Positions 34,346 through 41,767 of a DNA stretch of 54,354 nt are shown piece after piece. The DNA lies in IMG/VR virus record IMGVR_UViG_3300037796_000233, positions 1 to 54,354 of that record; one strand, 5' to 3'. How positions within the stretch are numbered: position 1 is the first letter of the stretch; the number at the start of each line of letters is the position of its first letter. The notes under the pieces were generated by a model. The model worked only from the letters and a program-made list of their open reading frames with translations. It had not been told where the DNA came from and did no database searches. The stretch comes from a virus. A program made the position numbers and the translations under genes.

Positions 34346-35713
34346 TTAATAGCCAGTGCCTGAATTGGTAGTTGTCCTGACCGGATGTTCCCTCTCAACG
34401 TAATATCCTATTGCGTCAGATAAATGGGTATATAAACCGTCAGAGGTTTTGATAATCGCCCCTGATGAATCGGATTCTACAATTTCAAAATCCTCAACCG
34501 TATGTTCCGCCGTCTCCGGATCGACCATAAACTTTATTTTGCCATTGGCCGATACAATTCTGGAATTGACGGCGTTGATTCGTGCCCTTTCTGGTGGGTT
34601 TCTCTTTCTGACCCTTATATTGAGCCGGTCCCCGAAAACCTGACCGAGTTCATATTTGATAATATCCCAATCGCTTCCTTTAATCTTTGCTGAACCTTTT
34701 GCTCCGCCAGAAGCATCACCGTAACAATAAACCTTCCCGGCGTGCTTCCGGTATTTCTCCAGCAACTTGTAACAAATTATTCTTGTATTTGAATTTTTCT
34801 TGACCCAAACCTCGTCGATAATCCCTGTACCAGAATTCCTTTGCGGCGTTGGCAATTCATCGAATTCCTGACCTACAGCGGCAACGCCCGGCGACACATT
34901 AAAATCGAACATCAACAATAAAGGTCTTTCGGGATTATATAGATGACGAAGGGCAGCGCAATTATTCTTTCGGGAAAAGGTATAATATGTGTTGCCTTGA
35001 AAATTAACGTATTCACCGTCAAGTTCTTGCCTGGCGGTTTCTTTATCCATGTCCTGTTCAAGTTCTTCAATTTCTTCAGGCGGCAATATATCCTTCGACC
35101 GCCAATGAAAAACCTCCCATGTCGGAATTTTTCCCCGTTTTAATGCTTCCAAATATCGCTTGAGGGCTTTTTCCTTTAATCGAAAATAATGATTCATGCC
35201 CTCTGGAACACCAACGAAAGACGCCCAACCCTGCCTATCGGCCAAGGCTGGGCGCACGTTCTCTTCCCAAACCCCATCTTTCATACTTCCGATCTCATCG
35301 AGCACGCACCCATCCCATGGCGTACCTTCGACCCGTTCTGGTTTGTCCATTCCCATTACGAAAAGTTGAACATTATGAACCAAAAGAATCGAAAGTTCAG
35401 ACTCAGATTTGTCCAGAATAAGGTCTTGCGGAATCATCGTCTTTAAGTCGTTCCAATAAATCCGCTTGGCCTGATCTCTCGTTGGCGCACCAATAAAATA
35501 TCTTGGGTCAGGAAACCTTGACCCCTTCAAAATCTTTTGAACAAAAAGCCTTTTCCCCTCAAGTTCCGTTTTTCCGCTTCGCCGACCGGCGTGAATCACC
35601 TTAAAACGGGCTTGGCTCTGGGCCAAACGGGCTTGAACCGGATGATACCGTAATGGGTAAAACCTTTCTTTGGACCTCTCTAATGATGCGCCCGGTTTTT
35701 TGTCTCTAAACAA
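34346..35713 (-). CDS. terL: Large terminase subunit (455 aa)
   Basis: The N-terminal ATPase has Walker A HAGRRSGKT (41-49), an adenine-motif Q in ARLAQ just before it, and Walker B CVLDEIG (136-142). The C-terminal nuclease has acidic residues D270 in LLLMFDFN, D333 in YCYGDASGG and a further Asp/His cluster near 425-440 (LSDAIGY). This is the RNase H-fold headful- or cohesive-end-cutting motor that pumps DNA into the prohead. The start is TTG 35713 with GGGGGG nearby. Length is usual. Confidence 0.93.
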   Translation of the reverse strand: MFRDKKPGASLERSKERFYPLRYHPVQARLAQSQARFKVIHAGRRSGKTELEGKRLFVQKILKGSRFPDPRYFIGAPTRDQAKRIYWNDLKTMIPQDLILDKSESELSILLVHNVQLFVMGMDKPERVEGTPWDGCVLDEIGSMKDGVWEENVRPALADRQGWASFVGVPEGMNHYFRLKEKALKRYLEALKRGKIPTWEVFHWRSKDILPPEEIEELEQDMDKETARQELDGEYVNFQGNTYYTFSRKNNCAALRHLYNPERPLLLMFDFNVSPGVAAVGQEFDELPTPQRNSGTGIIDEVWVKKNSNTRIICYKLLEKYRKHAGKVYCYGDASGGAKGSAKIKGSDWDIIKYELGQVFGDRLNIRVRKRNPPERARINAVNSRIVSANGKIKFMVDPETAEHTVEDFEIVESDSSGAIIKTSDGLYTHLSDAIGYYVEREHPVRTTTNSGTGY

Positions 35714-35769
35714 TAAGCCCCCCTATTTATTCATGGCTTTATTTGATTTCGTAGAAGTTCCAGGGATAA

Positions 35770-35925
35770 TTATAAGTAAAGTTCATCCCTAAGTAATTCC
35801 GGAAACATCATACGGGCAAAGGGATTTAAAAGCAAGGTATAGTAAACCATGCGATAATGCGCCACCATGAGAAAAACGACCACTGGAGACGCATACAAAG
35901 GATAGGTCATAAATGGATTGATCAT
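35770..35925 (-). CDS. Small membrane protein (51 aa)
   Basis: ATG 35925 follows GGGAGG and overlaps the stop of the GGQ gene (ATGA). One hydrophobic helix (PLYASPVVVFLMVAHYRMVYYTLLL) is followed by a charged C-terminus. It lies between GGQ and TerL genes in one operon. Possible holin, spanin component or small regulator; nothing distinguishes these. Confidence 0.6.
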   Translation of the reverse strand: MINPFMTYPLYASPVVVFLMVAHYRMVYYTLLLNPFARMMFPELLRDELYL

Positions 35926-36287
35926 GCTGCCTCCCCGTCGAAAGGTTCCCATTTCCCGGTTTCGCCCCGTTTCTCTATCTTGAGGTTTTCCAGGCTCATT
36001 TGTCTTTCAACGCGATCTTCTATGGACTCACCGGCGCAAAGTTCCGCTGATTTCCGTTTTAACCAAAGATCAAAGGCTTTTGTCTTCACCAATCGAACAA
36101 AAGCCCTCTTCTTATTCTGAAATTGGCTCTTCATCTCCCGGCTTTCCCCCACCGCCCCGGATGGACGATGAATAAGTCTAACCCCGGATTCAGTCTTGTT
36201 TTGGTGTTGTCCGCCCTTACCGCCAGCACGAAAGGTTTGGACTTCCAAGTTTTTTATTGAAACCGTAAAAAGTTTTTGCCTACGCAC
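35922..36287 (-). CDS. GGQ-domain release-factor-like protein (121 aa)
   Basis: The chosen start is GTG 36287 with GGGGG upstream; it overlaps the end of the preceding gene. Residues 17-60 are the class I release-factor catalytic domain: FRAGGKGGQHQNKTESGVRL with GGQ at 25-27, the glutamine that coordinates water at the peptidyl-transferase centre. Codon-recognition domains are absent, as in ArfB/YaeJ and PrfH-like proteins that rescue stalled ribosomes. The C-terminus has basic helices (ENLKIEKRGE) like the ArfB mRNA-entry tail. It could rescue ribosomes on cleaved mRNA or interfere with host translation. Confidence 0.8.
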   Translation of the reverse strand: MRRQKLFTVSIKNLEVQTFRAGGKGGQHQNKTESGVRLIHRPSGAVGESREMKSQFQNKKRAFVRLVKTKAFDLWLKRKSAELCAGESIEDRVERQMSLENLKIEKRGETGKWEPFDGEAA

Positions 36288-36468
36288 GAGCAACCCCCTT
36301 ATCGAAAAAACAAACAAAAACCTCTGGCTCTACCTCAAACCCTCTTCCCTCAAGATCGAAATCCCAAAGAACATCCTCAACATCATAACGCAACCCAAAG
36401 GGATCACTCTCTATGGAAGGGGTTTCGCAAACAAATTCGTCAAATATTTCCTTTTCTATTGTCGCCAA
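36280..36468 (-). CDS. Small acidic protein (62 aa)
   Basis: Start TTG 36468 has an ideal AAAGGAGG at five to nine bases; an upstream TTG at 36495 would overlap the endolysin-like gene without an SD. The product is acidic with alternating aromatics (DPFGLRYDVEDVLWDFDLE). Its stop overlaps the GGQ start (GTGCGTAG), implying coupling. Not recognised. Confidence 0.6.
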   Translation of the reverse strand: MATIEKEIFDEFVCETPSIESDPFGLRYDVEDVLWDFDLEGRGFEVEPEVFVCFFDKGVARA

Positions 36469-36484
36469 ACCCCCTCCTTTCGGA

Positions 36485-37384
36485 CTATCCCTCAAGCAAC
36501 TTGAGTGCGTCCTTTTCTTCGTTTCTGAATCGTCGTCTTACACCTTCCTGGACTGCTGCGGAGCATCGGGAAAAATATTTCAATTCCCCGTTTCTCCGTT
36601 CTGAAGACCTTTCGGTGTAAATGAGCTTGATGATATCTCGATCCGTTAAAAAATTAAGGTTTTGCGCGCGCATCGCTCTTTCGATTAGTTCCGCGCCATT
36701 AAATGCGCCGTGTTGAACGGACACAGACCAAATAACGTCATAAACGGCGAAATGTCTGTTGAGAAAACCAAAACCTTTCTTCTCTAACCGGCGCATACAT
36801 GGTTCATAATGCGTCTGGCGGATAAAGTCGTGTTGCTGGGCGGCAAATTCCTTTCCATCCCGGTCCCGGCGACAAATCCTCAACCAGACTTCATCAAAGT
36901 TTTCGTCTCCGGGCATAAAGTAATCTGCGTGGCCTTTAAACTCAGAGTGCCATCTTGAACCGGCAATAAACTTTCCGACCGTAGAAGACCATGTGTGCCG
37001 CCCTTTTACCTTTGAGGCCATCTGGTATGAGCCATAAGACTTGCCGCCCCAATCGCCTTTTCCGCCCGATATCGTACACGGCCCCCGGCCCCCGGTTTCA
37101 TATTTTTCCGATAAGGAGCCGAGTTCATGAAGGGGTTTTGATTCAACCGGCTCAATGAATTCCGGATAATCGTGTTGAATATCGACTTCTTCAGGCATCG
37201 GTTTAAGCCCTAAGCCTTCCCAATCAGGCTCATCAACATCCGCTACAACATCCGGTTCCCCTTCTATCTCGGCATGAGTTTTTTCTTCCTCTTCAATCTT
37301 TATCGCTTCTGGCCCCTTTCTTCCAGAAAAGAGGTTTTTGACCCAACCGAAAAAACTTTTAAACAGGTTATTATTCTTTCCCAT
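36485..37384 (-). CDS. Endolysin-like muramidase or transglycosylase (299 aa)
   Basis: Residues 88-190 match a lysozyme-like domain of VgrG-related and phage endolysins: KYETGGRGPCTISGGKGDWGG then SYGSYQMAS, with E96 the candidate catalytic acid, and FAAQQHDFIRQTHYEPCMRRL later. A basic amphipathic helix (LFKSFFGWVKNLFSGRK) and acidic linker come first; the N-terminal helix could help membrane transit. It probably cleaves peptidoglycan. The SD is GGAGAG. The region upstream has two hairpins and no clear promoter. Confidence 0.78.
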   Translation of the reverse strand: MGKNNNLFKSFFGWVKNLFSGRKGPEAIKIEEEEKTHAEIEGEPDVVADVDEPDWEGLGLKPMPEEVDIQHDYPEFIEPVESKPLHELGSLSEKYETGGRGPCTISGGKGDWGGKSYGSYQMASKVKGRHTWSSTVGKFIAGSRWHSEFKGHADYFMPGDENFDEVWLRICRRDRDGKEFAAQQHDFIRQTHYEPCMRRLEKKGFGFLNRHFAVYDVIWSVSVQHGAFNGAELIERAMRAQNLNFLTDRDIIKLIYTERSSERRNGELKYFSRCSAAVQEGVRRRFRNEEKDALKLLEG

Positions 37385-37413
37385 TTCACTCTCCTTAAAA
37401 TGCTGTTCATTTT

Positions 37414-37442
37414 ACCCACTTTTGGAAAACCCAGAAGTGGGT
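37414..37442. terminator. Weak hairpin between two minus-strand genes
   Basis: ACCCACTT (37414-37421) pairs with AAGTGGGT (37435-37442). On the plus strand TTTAAAGG follows; on the minus strand the run after it is A-rich. It lies in the 136-bp gap before the endolysin-like gene. It may insulate or mark a processing site. Confidence 0.4.
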
Positions 37443-37484
37443 TTTAAAGGGTATAGATATAAAGAAGGTAGACCGAAAGATAAG

Positions 37485-37530
37485 TTTTAAAGCGAATTAT
37501 CACTTGTGTGATCATTAATTCACTTTAAAA
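37485..37530 (-). terminator. Long palindrome at the end of the 83-aa gene
   Basis: TTTTAAAG...GAATTAT pairs with ATTAATTC...CTTTAAAA around CACTTGTG, giving a nearly symmetrical 46-bp inverted repeat that includes the last codons of the 37520-37771 gene. AT-rich stems with few GC pairs are weak terminators; a protein operator is an alternative. Confidence 0.5.
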
Positions 37531-37771
37531 GGGCTTGCGCCCCCTCACTTCCTAACTCTATACCTGAAAGGGAATCAATAAGCCTTCCCTTTCTTGTTTT
37601 CTTTTCTTTGTTTACCCTTTCTTTCGTGAGGCTGCGTTGCATACCGTATAAGGGCAGTAATGCGTCAGCAGCCTCATCGTTTCCTGTTTTGGCTATTTCC
37701 TCCAGGTAACTTATCGCTATCGACACCGCTTTTTCACGCGTCATTACCGTTCTATTTTCACCCGTATCCAA
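37520..37771 (-). CDS. Small basic protein (83 aa)
   Basis: Begins TTG 37771 (GGAAGG ten bases upstream), with an ATG alternative nine codons later. Helical with charged segments (MTREKAVSIAISYLEEIAK, SLTKERVNKEKKTRKGR). No motif recognised. It lies downstream of the Cys/His protein and before the endolysin-like gene. Confidence 0.55.
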   Translation of the reverse strand: MDTGENRTVMTREKAVSIAISYLEEIAKTGNDEAADALLPLYGMQRSLTKERVNKEKKTRKGRLIDSLSGIELGSEGAQALLK

Positions 37772-37824
37772 TTTTCATAAACCTTCCTGTGTATAGGTAC
37801 AGACCCGCACGCCTGAACTCGGTT

Positions 37825-38103
37825 TTATCCGTCGTTTTTCTTCTCTGATAAAAGGTCATAACGCCCGACCACTAACGCACCACGAGTGAATGCCTCGAAA
37901 CATTCAGGGTGAATCCCGTCTTCTTCTCTGGCCCAAGATAAAATCCCTTTTATCAAATCCTCGATAATGACCCTTGCGTCGCCTTCTGGGTCATAATGAG
38001 GACAACGATAATGATGTGTCGTAAAAAACTTTTGCGGTTGTCTCGCCCACTTCTGACACTCGCAACCTCTATTAAAAAAGGCTTTTGGATCATCCATTAG
38101 CAT
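37825..38103 (-). CDS. Cys/His-rich small protein (92 aa)
   Basis: The ATG overlaps the stop of the upstream ThyX-like gene. CECQKW and HYRCPHYD near the N-terminus and HPECFEAF in the C-terminal half give a plausible zinc site. The rest is helical (ARVIIEDLIKGILSW). Function unknown; transcription is with the ThyX-like gene. Confidence 0.65.
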   Translation of the reverse strand: MLMDDPKAFFNRGCECQKWARQPQKFFTTHHYRCPHYDPEGDARVIIEDLIKGILSWAREEDGIHPECFEAFTRGALVVGRYDLLSEKKNDG

Positions 38104-38828
38104 TCTAACCTTTCCGCCTTAAACCGCCCGGCGATATCTTCAAAGACGACCGGCACCTGAGAGTTGAGCCAATTTAGGGCCATGAGCATAACCGATCTTG
38201 TCTGCCTTGCCGACTTCCGGGAACATCCCGACCAAAGCGCATGACGCCATTCAAGAAGGTTTGCCGTCACAAATATCTCGCAGCGGTTTGACGTCGATAA
38301 TATCGCCCGTGCGTCTGTACGGTTCCAACCGAGTTTTTGCGTCAACTCAAGATATCGCCCTTCAATATCGAGAGCAGACTCAAGCCACACTCTCTCTTCT
38401 TTCTTGAGGGTATCATCGAACAATCGCCCTTTGAACAATATTGCGCCCGATGAATCACGCCCATATTTCCCCGGCGCAATTCCCTCAAACCAAGTAGGAA
38501 GGATGAACGTCAGGTCAGTCGATTTATGTCCATTGGAAAAAAGGGCAAGCTCATCGGGTGTCTGGGTTACGTTCTTGAAGCCAAACCCCAAAATGTCCTT
38601 TCCGGTCCCGATATCGACTACAAAAAAAAGGGTAACTGACGCATGTTGAATCGCCTTTGAATTCCCTCCCTTGATTTGCTCCCTCACAAACTCATAGGCA
38701 GAATCCTCGGTCATTCCCTCCATCGTCTTTTCCGCATGTCGCCCGATTTCCTCTATGCGTCTCAACATCTCGATGCTGCCGCCATATGGAAACATGATAG
38801 GCGTTATTCTTGATCTATTGAGGATCAC
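38097..38828 (-). CDS. ThyX-like protein lacking the RHR signature (243 aa)
   Basis: The start is GTG 38828 with AAGGAGA. The C-terminal half (SNRCEIFVTANLLEWRHALWSGC...VPVVFEDI) follows the conserved C-terminus of flavin-dependent thymidylate synthase, and the N-terminal part (GNSKAIQHASVTLFFVVDIGTG) follows the HAxFTFxI segment. The catalytic and folate/flavin motif RHR-x7-S is replaced by ILGFGFKNVTQTPDEL, so Arg and Ser at the key places are missing. It may be a non-enzymatic homologue, a regulator, or use a different substrate. The MazG-like gene upstream points to nucleotide metabolism. Confidence 0.7.
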   Translation of the reverse strand: MILNRSRITPIMFPYGGSIEMLRRIEEIGRHAEKTMEGMTEDSAYEFVREQIKGGNSKAIQHASVTLFFVVDIGTGKDILGFGFKNVTQTPDELALFSNGHKSTDLTFILPTWFEGIAPGKYGRDSSGAILFKGRLFDDTLKKEERVWLESALDIEGRYLELTQKLGWNRTDARAILSTSNRCEIFVTANLLEWRHALWSGCSRKSARQTRSVMLMALNWLNSQVPVVFEDIAGRFKAERLEC

Positions 38829-38872
38829 ACAAGTCTCCTTTTTTATTTCGGAATCACATAGTTATAAAATTG

Positions 38873-39175
38873 CTATATTCGCTCAGACATTTGGACTTCC
38901 GTTGACATCGACTTAAGATTGAGCAAAAGTCTTTCGATTACCACTATGGCGTCGGTTCCTTCATCGATAATCTCTTCAATAGTAACCGGATTTGGTCTTG
39001 AATCAGGGTTACAATCGACCGGACAGCAATAATCGTTTACCGCCCCGGCAATTTCTCCCACTTCCTCATAAAGAAGGCCAAGAGCATGGTGGACGTTATC
39101 GGGAAAAAAGGGGTGTCTCTTTCTCGCTTTCTTTCGTTTTTCCTCTATGGCGTCGGAAAGTTGTTCTGGCGTCAA
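38873..39175 (-). CDS. MazG-like nucleotide pyrophosphohydrolase fold (100 aa)
   Basis: The start is TTG 39175 with GGAAGG eight bases upstream; longer frames overlap the TerS gene without SD. LYEEVGEIAG (E37, E38, E41) and DEGTDAI (E72, D75) give the EExxE...ExxD metal-binding layout of MazG/all-alpha NTP pyrophosphohydrolases, with Cys-rich insertion (CCPVDCNPD) between. It may cleave (d)NTPs, counteract alarmone-based defence or clean pools. Activity is not proven from sequence. Confidence 0.72.
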   Translation of the reverse strand: MTPEQLSDAIEEKRKKARKRHPFFPDNVHHALGLLYEEVGEIAGAVNDYCCPVDCNPDSRPNPVTIEEIIDEGTDAIVVIERLLLNLKSMSTEVQMSERI

Positions 39176-39179
39176 GCTA

Positions 39180-39830
39180 TTATCCTTCCTGCGGCGATAA
39201 GGGAATTGATCCTTCAATTGCCCCCATATGTTCCCGAATTTTCTTGGCGACATCTCCTGGGTCTTGAATTTGAAAGACGTTCGTTTTGAGCCAAACATCA
39301 GGATAAAGGCTTTCAAGCATACGGACTGCTGCGTGCCAATCCGGCGCTGCTTCCCTTCTTTTAATGACGTGTTTAACGGTTTTCATTTGACCCGTCTTTT
39401 GGTCCAAAATCCGTTCTTTTGTCGTCTCCGTCCTTACGTCACCGCCTTTCGCCGCATTGAATACTACCGAAACAAGGTTGATCTCCTTTTTTCCCATTGC
39501 TTCTTCGTATTTTTTTGCGAAATACTCAAAGCCAGGCCTTCCCTCTTCTGCGTTTCTTCTCCACAATGAAACGGTTCCCAAACTGAGACCAACTGCCCTT
39601 TCCGCGCTGCTTTGCGACACTCCCTTTTCGAGTTCTAAAGCCAGTGCGTCAACCATCTCCTTTGTACAAAGGGATTCTGGCCCTGTGGGGTTTTTCCTTT
39701 CGGTTTTCCTCCCTTTTGCATTGGTTTCGTCTCCGTTACTTGGTCTGAAACCATTCCCGTTCCCATTGATTTCCTTTATTTCTGCTGCTGCCGGTCTTCC
39801 GGTATAAGGTTTGCGCCGTTTAAGTTCCAT
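39180..39830 (-). CDS. Small terminase subunit / DNA-binding (216 aa)
   Basis: After a polar, basic N-terminus (1-55), residues about 58-110 form a helix-turn-helix (EKGVSQSSAERAVGLSLGTVSLWRRN). The rest is helical with EYFAKKYEEAMGKKEINLV and a short beta region. This is the typical DNA-binding small terminase that selects viral DNA for TerL, although it is separated from terL by other genes here. Start ATG with GGAGGATAT. A likely late promoter lies directly upstream. Confidence 0.75.
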   Translation of the reverse strand: MELKRRKPYTGRPAAAEIKEINGNGNGFRPSNGDETNAKGRKTERKNPTGPESLCTKEMVDALALELEKGVSQSSAERAVGLSLGTVSLWRRNAEEGRPGFEYFAKKYEEAMGKKEINLVSVVFNAAKGGDVRTETTKERILDQKTGQMKTVKHVIKRREAAPDWHAAVRMLESLYPDVWLKTNVFQIQDPGDVAKKIREHMGAIEGSIPLSPQEG

Positions 39831-39860
39831 TCCGATATCCTCCTGGATTCAAAGTATCTA

Positions 39861-39903
39861 TCCTAAGAAATAAACGGTTGGCGCTGAAAAGTAAAGGGGA
39901 AAT
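39861..39903 (-). promoter_or_regulatory. Candidate late promoter upstream of TerS
   Basis: On the coding strand TTTCCCCTTTACTTTTCAGCG is followed by TTATTTCTTAGGATA. The block CCCCTTTACTTTYCAnCG and TTAGGA recur upstream of the scaffold gene. TTTACT could serve as a weak -35 with an unclear -10. Confidence 0.5.
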
Positions 39904-39953
39904 AGAAGTCAAAAAAGTTTTCGATCTTAAAATAATGGGTTTTTGAACAAGAA

Positions 39954-39984
39954 AACCCTGGAGCGGTTTCCCGTCTCCAGGGTT
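39954..39984 (-). terminator. Terminator between the early region and TerS
   Basis: AACCCTGGAG (39954-39963) pairs perfectly with CTCCAGGGTT (39975-39984), followed on the coding strand by TTCTTGTTC. It ends the early operon just before the late promoter. Confidence 0.85.
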
Positions 39985-40018
39985 CAAAGGTGGGATATGT
40001 GGTAAGGTATGGGGTGGG

Positions 40019-40204
40019 TTAATTCGTTTGGAGATTTCTGGAAAGAAACACGATTTCGTCCCATTCTTCCTTCGTGCACGACTGCCTCATATCCTCTACC
40101 TCTTCCATTGGGACCATTCCGGGATGGCCCAAGGAAAGATAAAGCTGGACCGCTTCCTTGTCGCTGAAGGATTCACTGATGGGGTGCTTTCTCATTCTGG
40201 TCAT
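40019..40204 (-). CDS. Small acidic early protein (61 aa)
   Basis: The ATG at 40204 follows GGGAGAACG and a GC-rich linker hairpin; an upstream extension would translate the linker. The product is helical and acidic (DKEAVQLYLSLGHPGMVPMEE, TKEEWDEIVFLSRNL). Not recognised. It is the last gene before the terminator at 39954-39984. Confidence 0.65.
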   Translation of the reverse strand: MTRMRKHPISESFSDKEAVQLYLSLGHPGMVPMEEVEDMRQSCTKEEWDEIVFLSRNLQTN

Positions 40205-40221
40205 TTCGTTCTCCCTTCGGT

Positions 40222-40251
40222 GGGGCGGTCCCGGTTTCCCGGTTCCGCCCC
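40222..40251 (-). repeat. Linker hairpin, copy 1 (GGGGCGG type)
   Basis: GGGGCGG pairs with CCGCCCC around AACCGGGAAACCGGGA on the coding strand. It follows the stop TAA of the 83-aa gene as TAAACCGAAACC and precedes the SD of the next gene. Same family as the copies at 41288, 52655 and others. Confidence 0.9.
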
Positions 40252-40260
40252 GGTTTCGGT

Positions 40261-40512
40261 TTAGCCTATCTTTACCAATCGCCATTCTTTGCCCGGATTC
40301 AATCCCTCAAGCCGGTCTTTGATTTTGATCGCTTCTTCTTCGGTGAACCGGCTGGGGCGGCTTGCGCAACTCTCTTCGTGCGGCCGCTTGTACAGGCCAC
40401 CGTCTTTCTTCACCTGATAAAGTTCAAAGTTCTTGCCCGCTTCCATCTGGCCCTTGCGGGTTTCGTTTTTTGCTCTTTTGAAATCGCCGTAAAAAGTTTT
40501 GCTGATCGCCAT
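40261..40512 (-). CDS. Small basic early protein (83 aa)
   Basis: ATG 40512 follows AAGGAGAAAC; a longer frame starting at 40764 would include the promoter and linker. Basic and helical: SKTFYGDFKRAKNETRKG, then CASRPSRFTEEEAIKIKDRLEGL. Possibly nucleic-acid binding. Not recognised. Transcribed from the promoter at 40577-40605. Confidence 0.65.
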   Translation of the reverse strand: MAISKTFYGDFKRAKNETRKGQMEAGKNFELYQVKKDGGLYKRPHEESCASRPSRFTEEEAIKIKDRLEGLNPGKEWRLVKIG

Positions 40513-40531
40513 TTTGTTTCTCCTTTCGGGT

Positions 40532-40546
40532 GGGGCTTTCCGCCCC
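40532..40546 (-). repeat. Linker hairpin, copy 2 (GGGGC type)
   Basis: GGGGC/GCCCC with a five-base loop (GGAAA on the coding strand), inside the leader between the promoter at 40577 and the SD. The shared flank is AAACCGAAACCGGGGCGGAA on the coding strand. Confidence 0.9.
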
Positions 40547-40576
40547 GGTTTCGGTTTCCCTCTGAACTTGATTACT

Positions 40577-40605
40577 AATATAGGGGATTCTTGACCCAAA
40601 GTCAA
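40577..40605 (-). promoter_or_regulatory. Early promoter P-a with operator-like palindrome
   Basis: On the coding strand TTGACT (-35, 40600-40605), 17-bp spacer, TATATT (-10, 40577-40582). TTGAC (starting at the -35) and GTCAA form a perfect palindrome TTGAC-N5-GTCAA, so a repressor or activator could occupy the promoter. AT-rich tracts with further TTGAC-like half sites lie upstream. Confidence 0.88.
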
Positions 40606-40666
40606 GTCTTTTTTTGACTTTTTTTGATTTAAGGTCAAAAAAATTTTAAGTATGTGAAAATATAAG

Positions 40667-40695
40667 AAGGGCCACCGTTGAATCCGGTGGCCCTT
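40667..40695 (-). terminator. Terminator after the 72-aa gene
   Basis: AAGGGCCACCG (40667-40677) pairs with CGGTGGCCCTT (40685-40695), followed on the coding strand by CTTATATTTTC. Confidence 0.85.
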
Positions 40696-40706
40696 TGAGG
40701 TTTCCC

Positions 40707-40925
40707 TTAGTCGATAAAGGGCTTCAGTTCGTTTTTTGCCTTCTGACGTTCTTTTTTCTTCCAAATGCGCCTTACCAACTGACGCCCTTTCGACTTCTGG
40801 TGGCCACGATAATCACCGCCCTTTCTTTTAAATTGACCGGTGCTCGACTTCATGGCAAATCGGTGGATATCGGCGACATCCGGTTGAGCCTGATCCTTAT
40901 CCCTTGGAATTCCGTAAGGTTTCAC
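40707..40925 (-). CDS. Basic small protein (72 aa)
   Basis: GTG 40925 with a strong AAAGGAG SD. The central part is very basic (GQFKRKGGDYRGHQKSKGRQLVRRIWKKKERQKAKNE). Probably nucleic-acid binding; not recognised. A terminator follows. Confidence 0.65.
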   Translation of the reverse strand: MKPYGIPRDKDQAQPDVADIHRFAMKSSTGQFKRKGGDYRGHQKSKGRQLVRRIWKKKERQKAKNELKPFID

Positions 40926-40937
40926 TATGTCTCCTTT

Positions 40938-41270
40938 CTAAGACATAAAAAACGATATTTTGCCGTTGGTTTTAAAGTATTTTATGATTGGTGAAGGGGC
41001 ACTGATGGCTGCCGGCGTGAACATCTTCAAAACCCTAACGCCCCTGACTGCGCGAAAATGGCGTTTAATTTCCGAAAGAAGGGCATCCAAGGCCATTTGA
41101 TCACCCTTAAAGGAAACGATTTGAACCCTGCCGCCTTCTTGGTTCGCATAATCAACCTCGAAATCCGCCCCGGAAAAAGTCATATGGGTTCCGCGCCATT
41201 TCGCCTTAGTTTTTGGAAGGTCAAAAAGTTTGATAAGTTGATCTCTTAATTCGGTGGATTTGAACTTCAT
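40938..41270 (-). CDS. Unknown early protein (110 aa)
   Basis: Begins at ATG 41270 after GGGAGAACG and the linker hairpin; the longer frame is linker translation. Alpha/beta composition with VQIVSFKGDQMALDALLSEIKRHF and VRVLKMFTPAAISAPSPII, and RDQLIKLFDLP near the start. Not recognised. Confidence 0.65.
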   Translation of the reverse strand: MKFKSTELRDQLIKLFDLPKTKAKWRGTHMTFSGADFEVDYANQEGGRVQIVSFKGDQMALDALLSEIKRHFRAVRGVRVLKMFTPAAISAPSPIIKYFKTNGKISFFMS

Positions 41271-41287
41271 TTCGTTCTCCCTTCGGT

Positions 41288-41317
41288 GGGGCGGTCCCGG
41301 TTCCCCGGTTCCGCCCC
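41288..41317 (-). repeat. Linker hairpin, copy 3 (GGGGCGG type)
   Basis: GGGGCGG/CCGCCCC around AACCGGGGAACCGGGA on the coding strand. The DUF6011-like gene ends with GCATAAACC, and the shared string GCATAAACCGAAACCGGGGC bridges its stop and the hairpin, as at 42164. Confidence 0.9.
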
Positions 41318-41326
41318 GGTTTCGGT

Positions 41327-41767
41327 TTATGCGGCCAAACTTACCTTTTTGATGCACTCAGGGCCATAACCGCTTTCGATGCTTTCGGGCACCGTAAGTT
41401 TGCGCCCGCAACGCCCGCAACGCCCTTCGTGCCAAACCTCTACGCATTCCGGCAAATCCCGACCAAAAAGAACCATTCTAAAAACCCAATCGAAAGCCTT
41501 AAACGCAATTGACCCCTTATCCGCGTGGGATTTCTTCGTCAACCGGAATTCTTTTTTGTTAAATACGGTTCCGAGATAACGATAATCAGCCTCATTATCC
41601 GCCCCGTAAAGATACGAAACAAACCATAAATCTTTTTCGGAATGTTTTTTGATTTTATAGGTGACCCGGTTTCCGGTTTCCCGGTTCCGGATAGTGACGG
41701 TGGCGCTACCGGCGTGGAGATAATCGAAAATATCTTTGGCGCTTTTAATTTGACCCTTGAAGTCCAT
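41327..41767 (-). CDS. DUF6011-like zinc-binding protein (146 aa)
   Basis: The C-terminal segment HEGRCGRCGRKLTVPESI followed by ESGYGPEC (H113, C117, C120, C138) is the DUF6011 signature, a small zinc site with a GxGPxC loop. The N-terminal half is beta-rich (ATVTIRNRETGNRVTYKI). DUF6011 proteins are common in phages and mobile elements; function is unknown. The gene follows promoter P-b and its own leader. Confidence 0.78.
   Translation of the reverse strand: MDFKGQIKSAKDIFDYLHAGSATVTIRNRETGNRVTYKIKKHSEKDLWFVSYLYGADNEADYRYLGTVFNKKEFRLTKKSHADKGSIAFKAFDWVFRMVLFGRDLPECVEVWHEGRCGRCGRKLTVPESIESGYGPECIKKVSLAA

Noticed and set aside
37520-37771. Alternative ATG start nine codons downstream for the 83-aa protein
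   Set aside because: The ATG lacks an SD, whereas TTG 37771 has GGAAGG, although spaced ten bases; left as an open choice.
40261-40764. Longer form of the 83-aa gene
   Set aside because: It would translate the promoter, linker hairpin and terminator region; ATG 40512 with AAGGAG is the real start.
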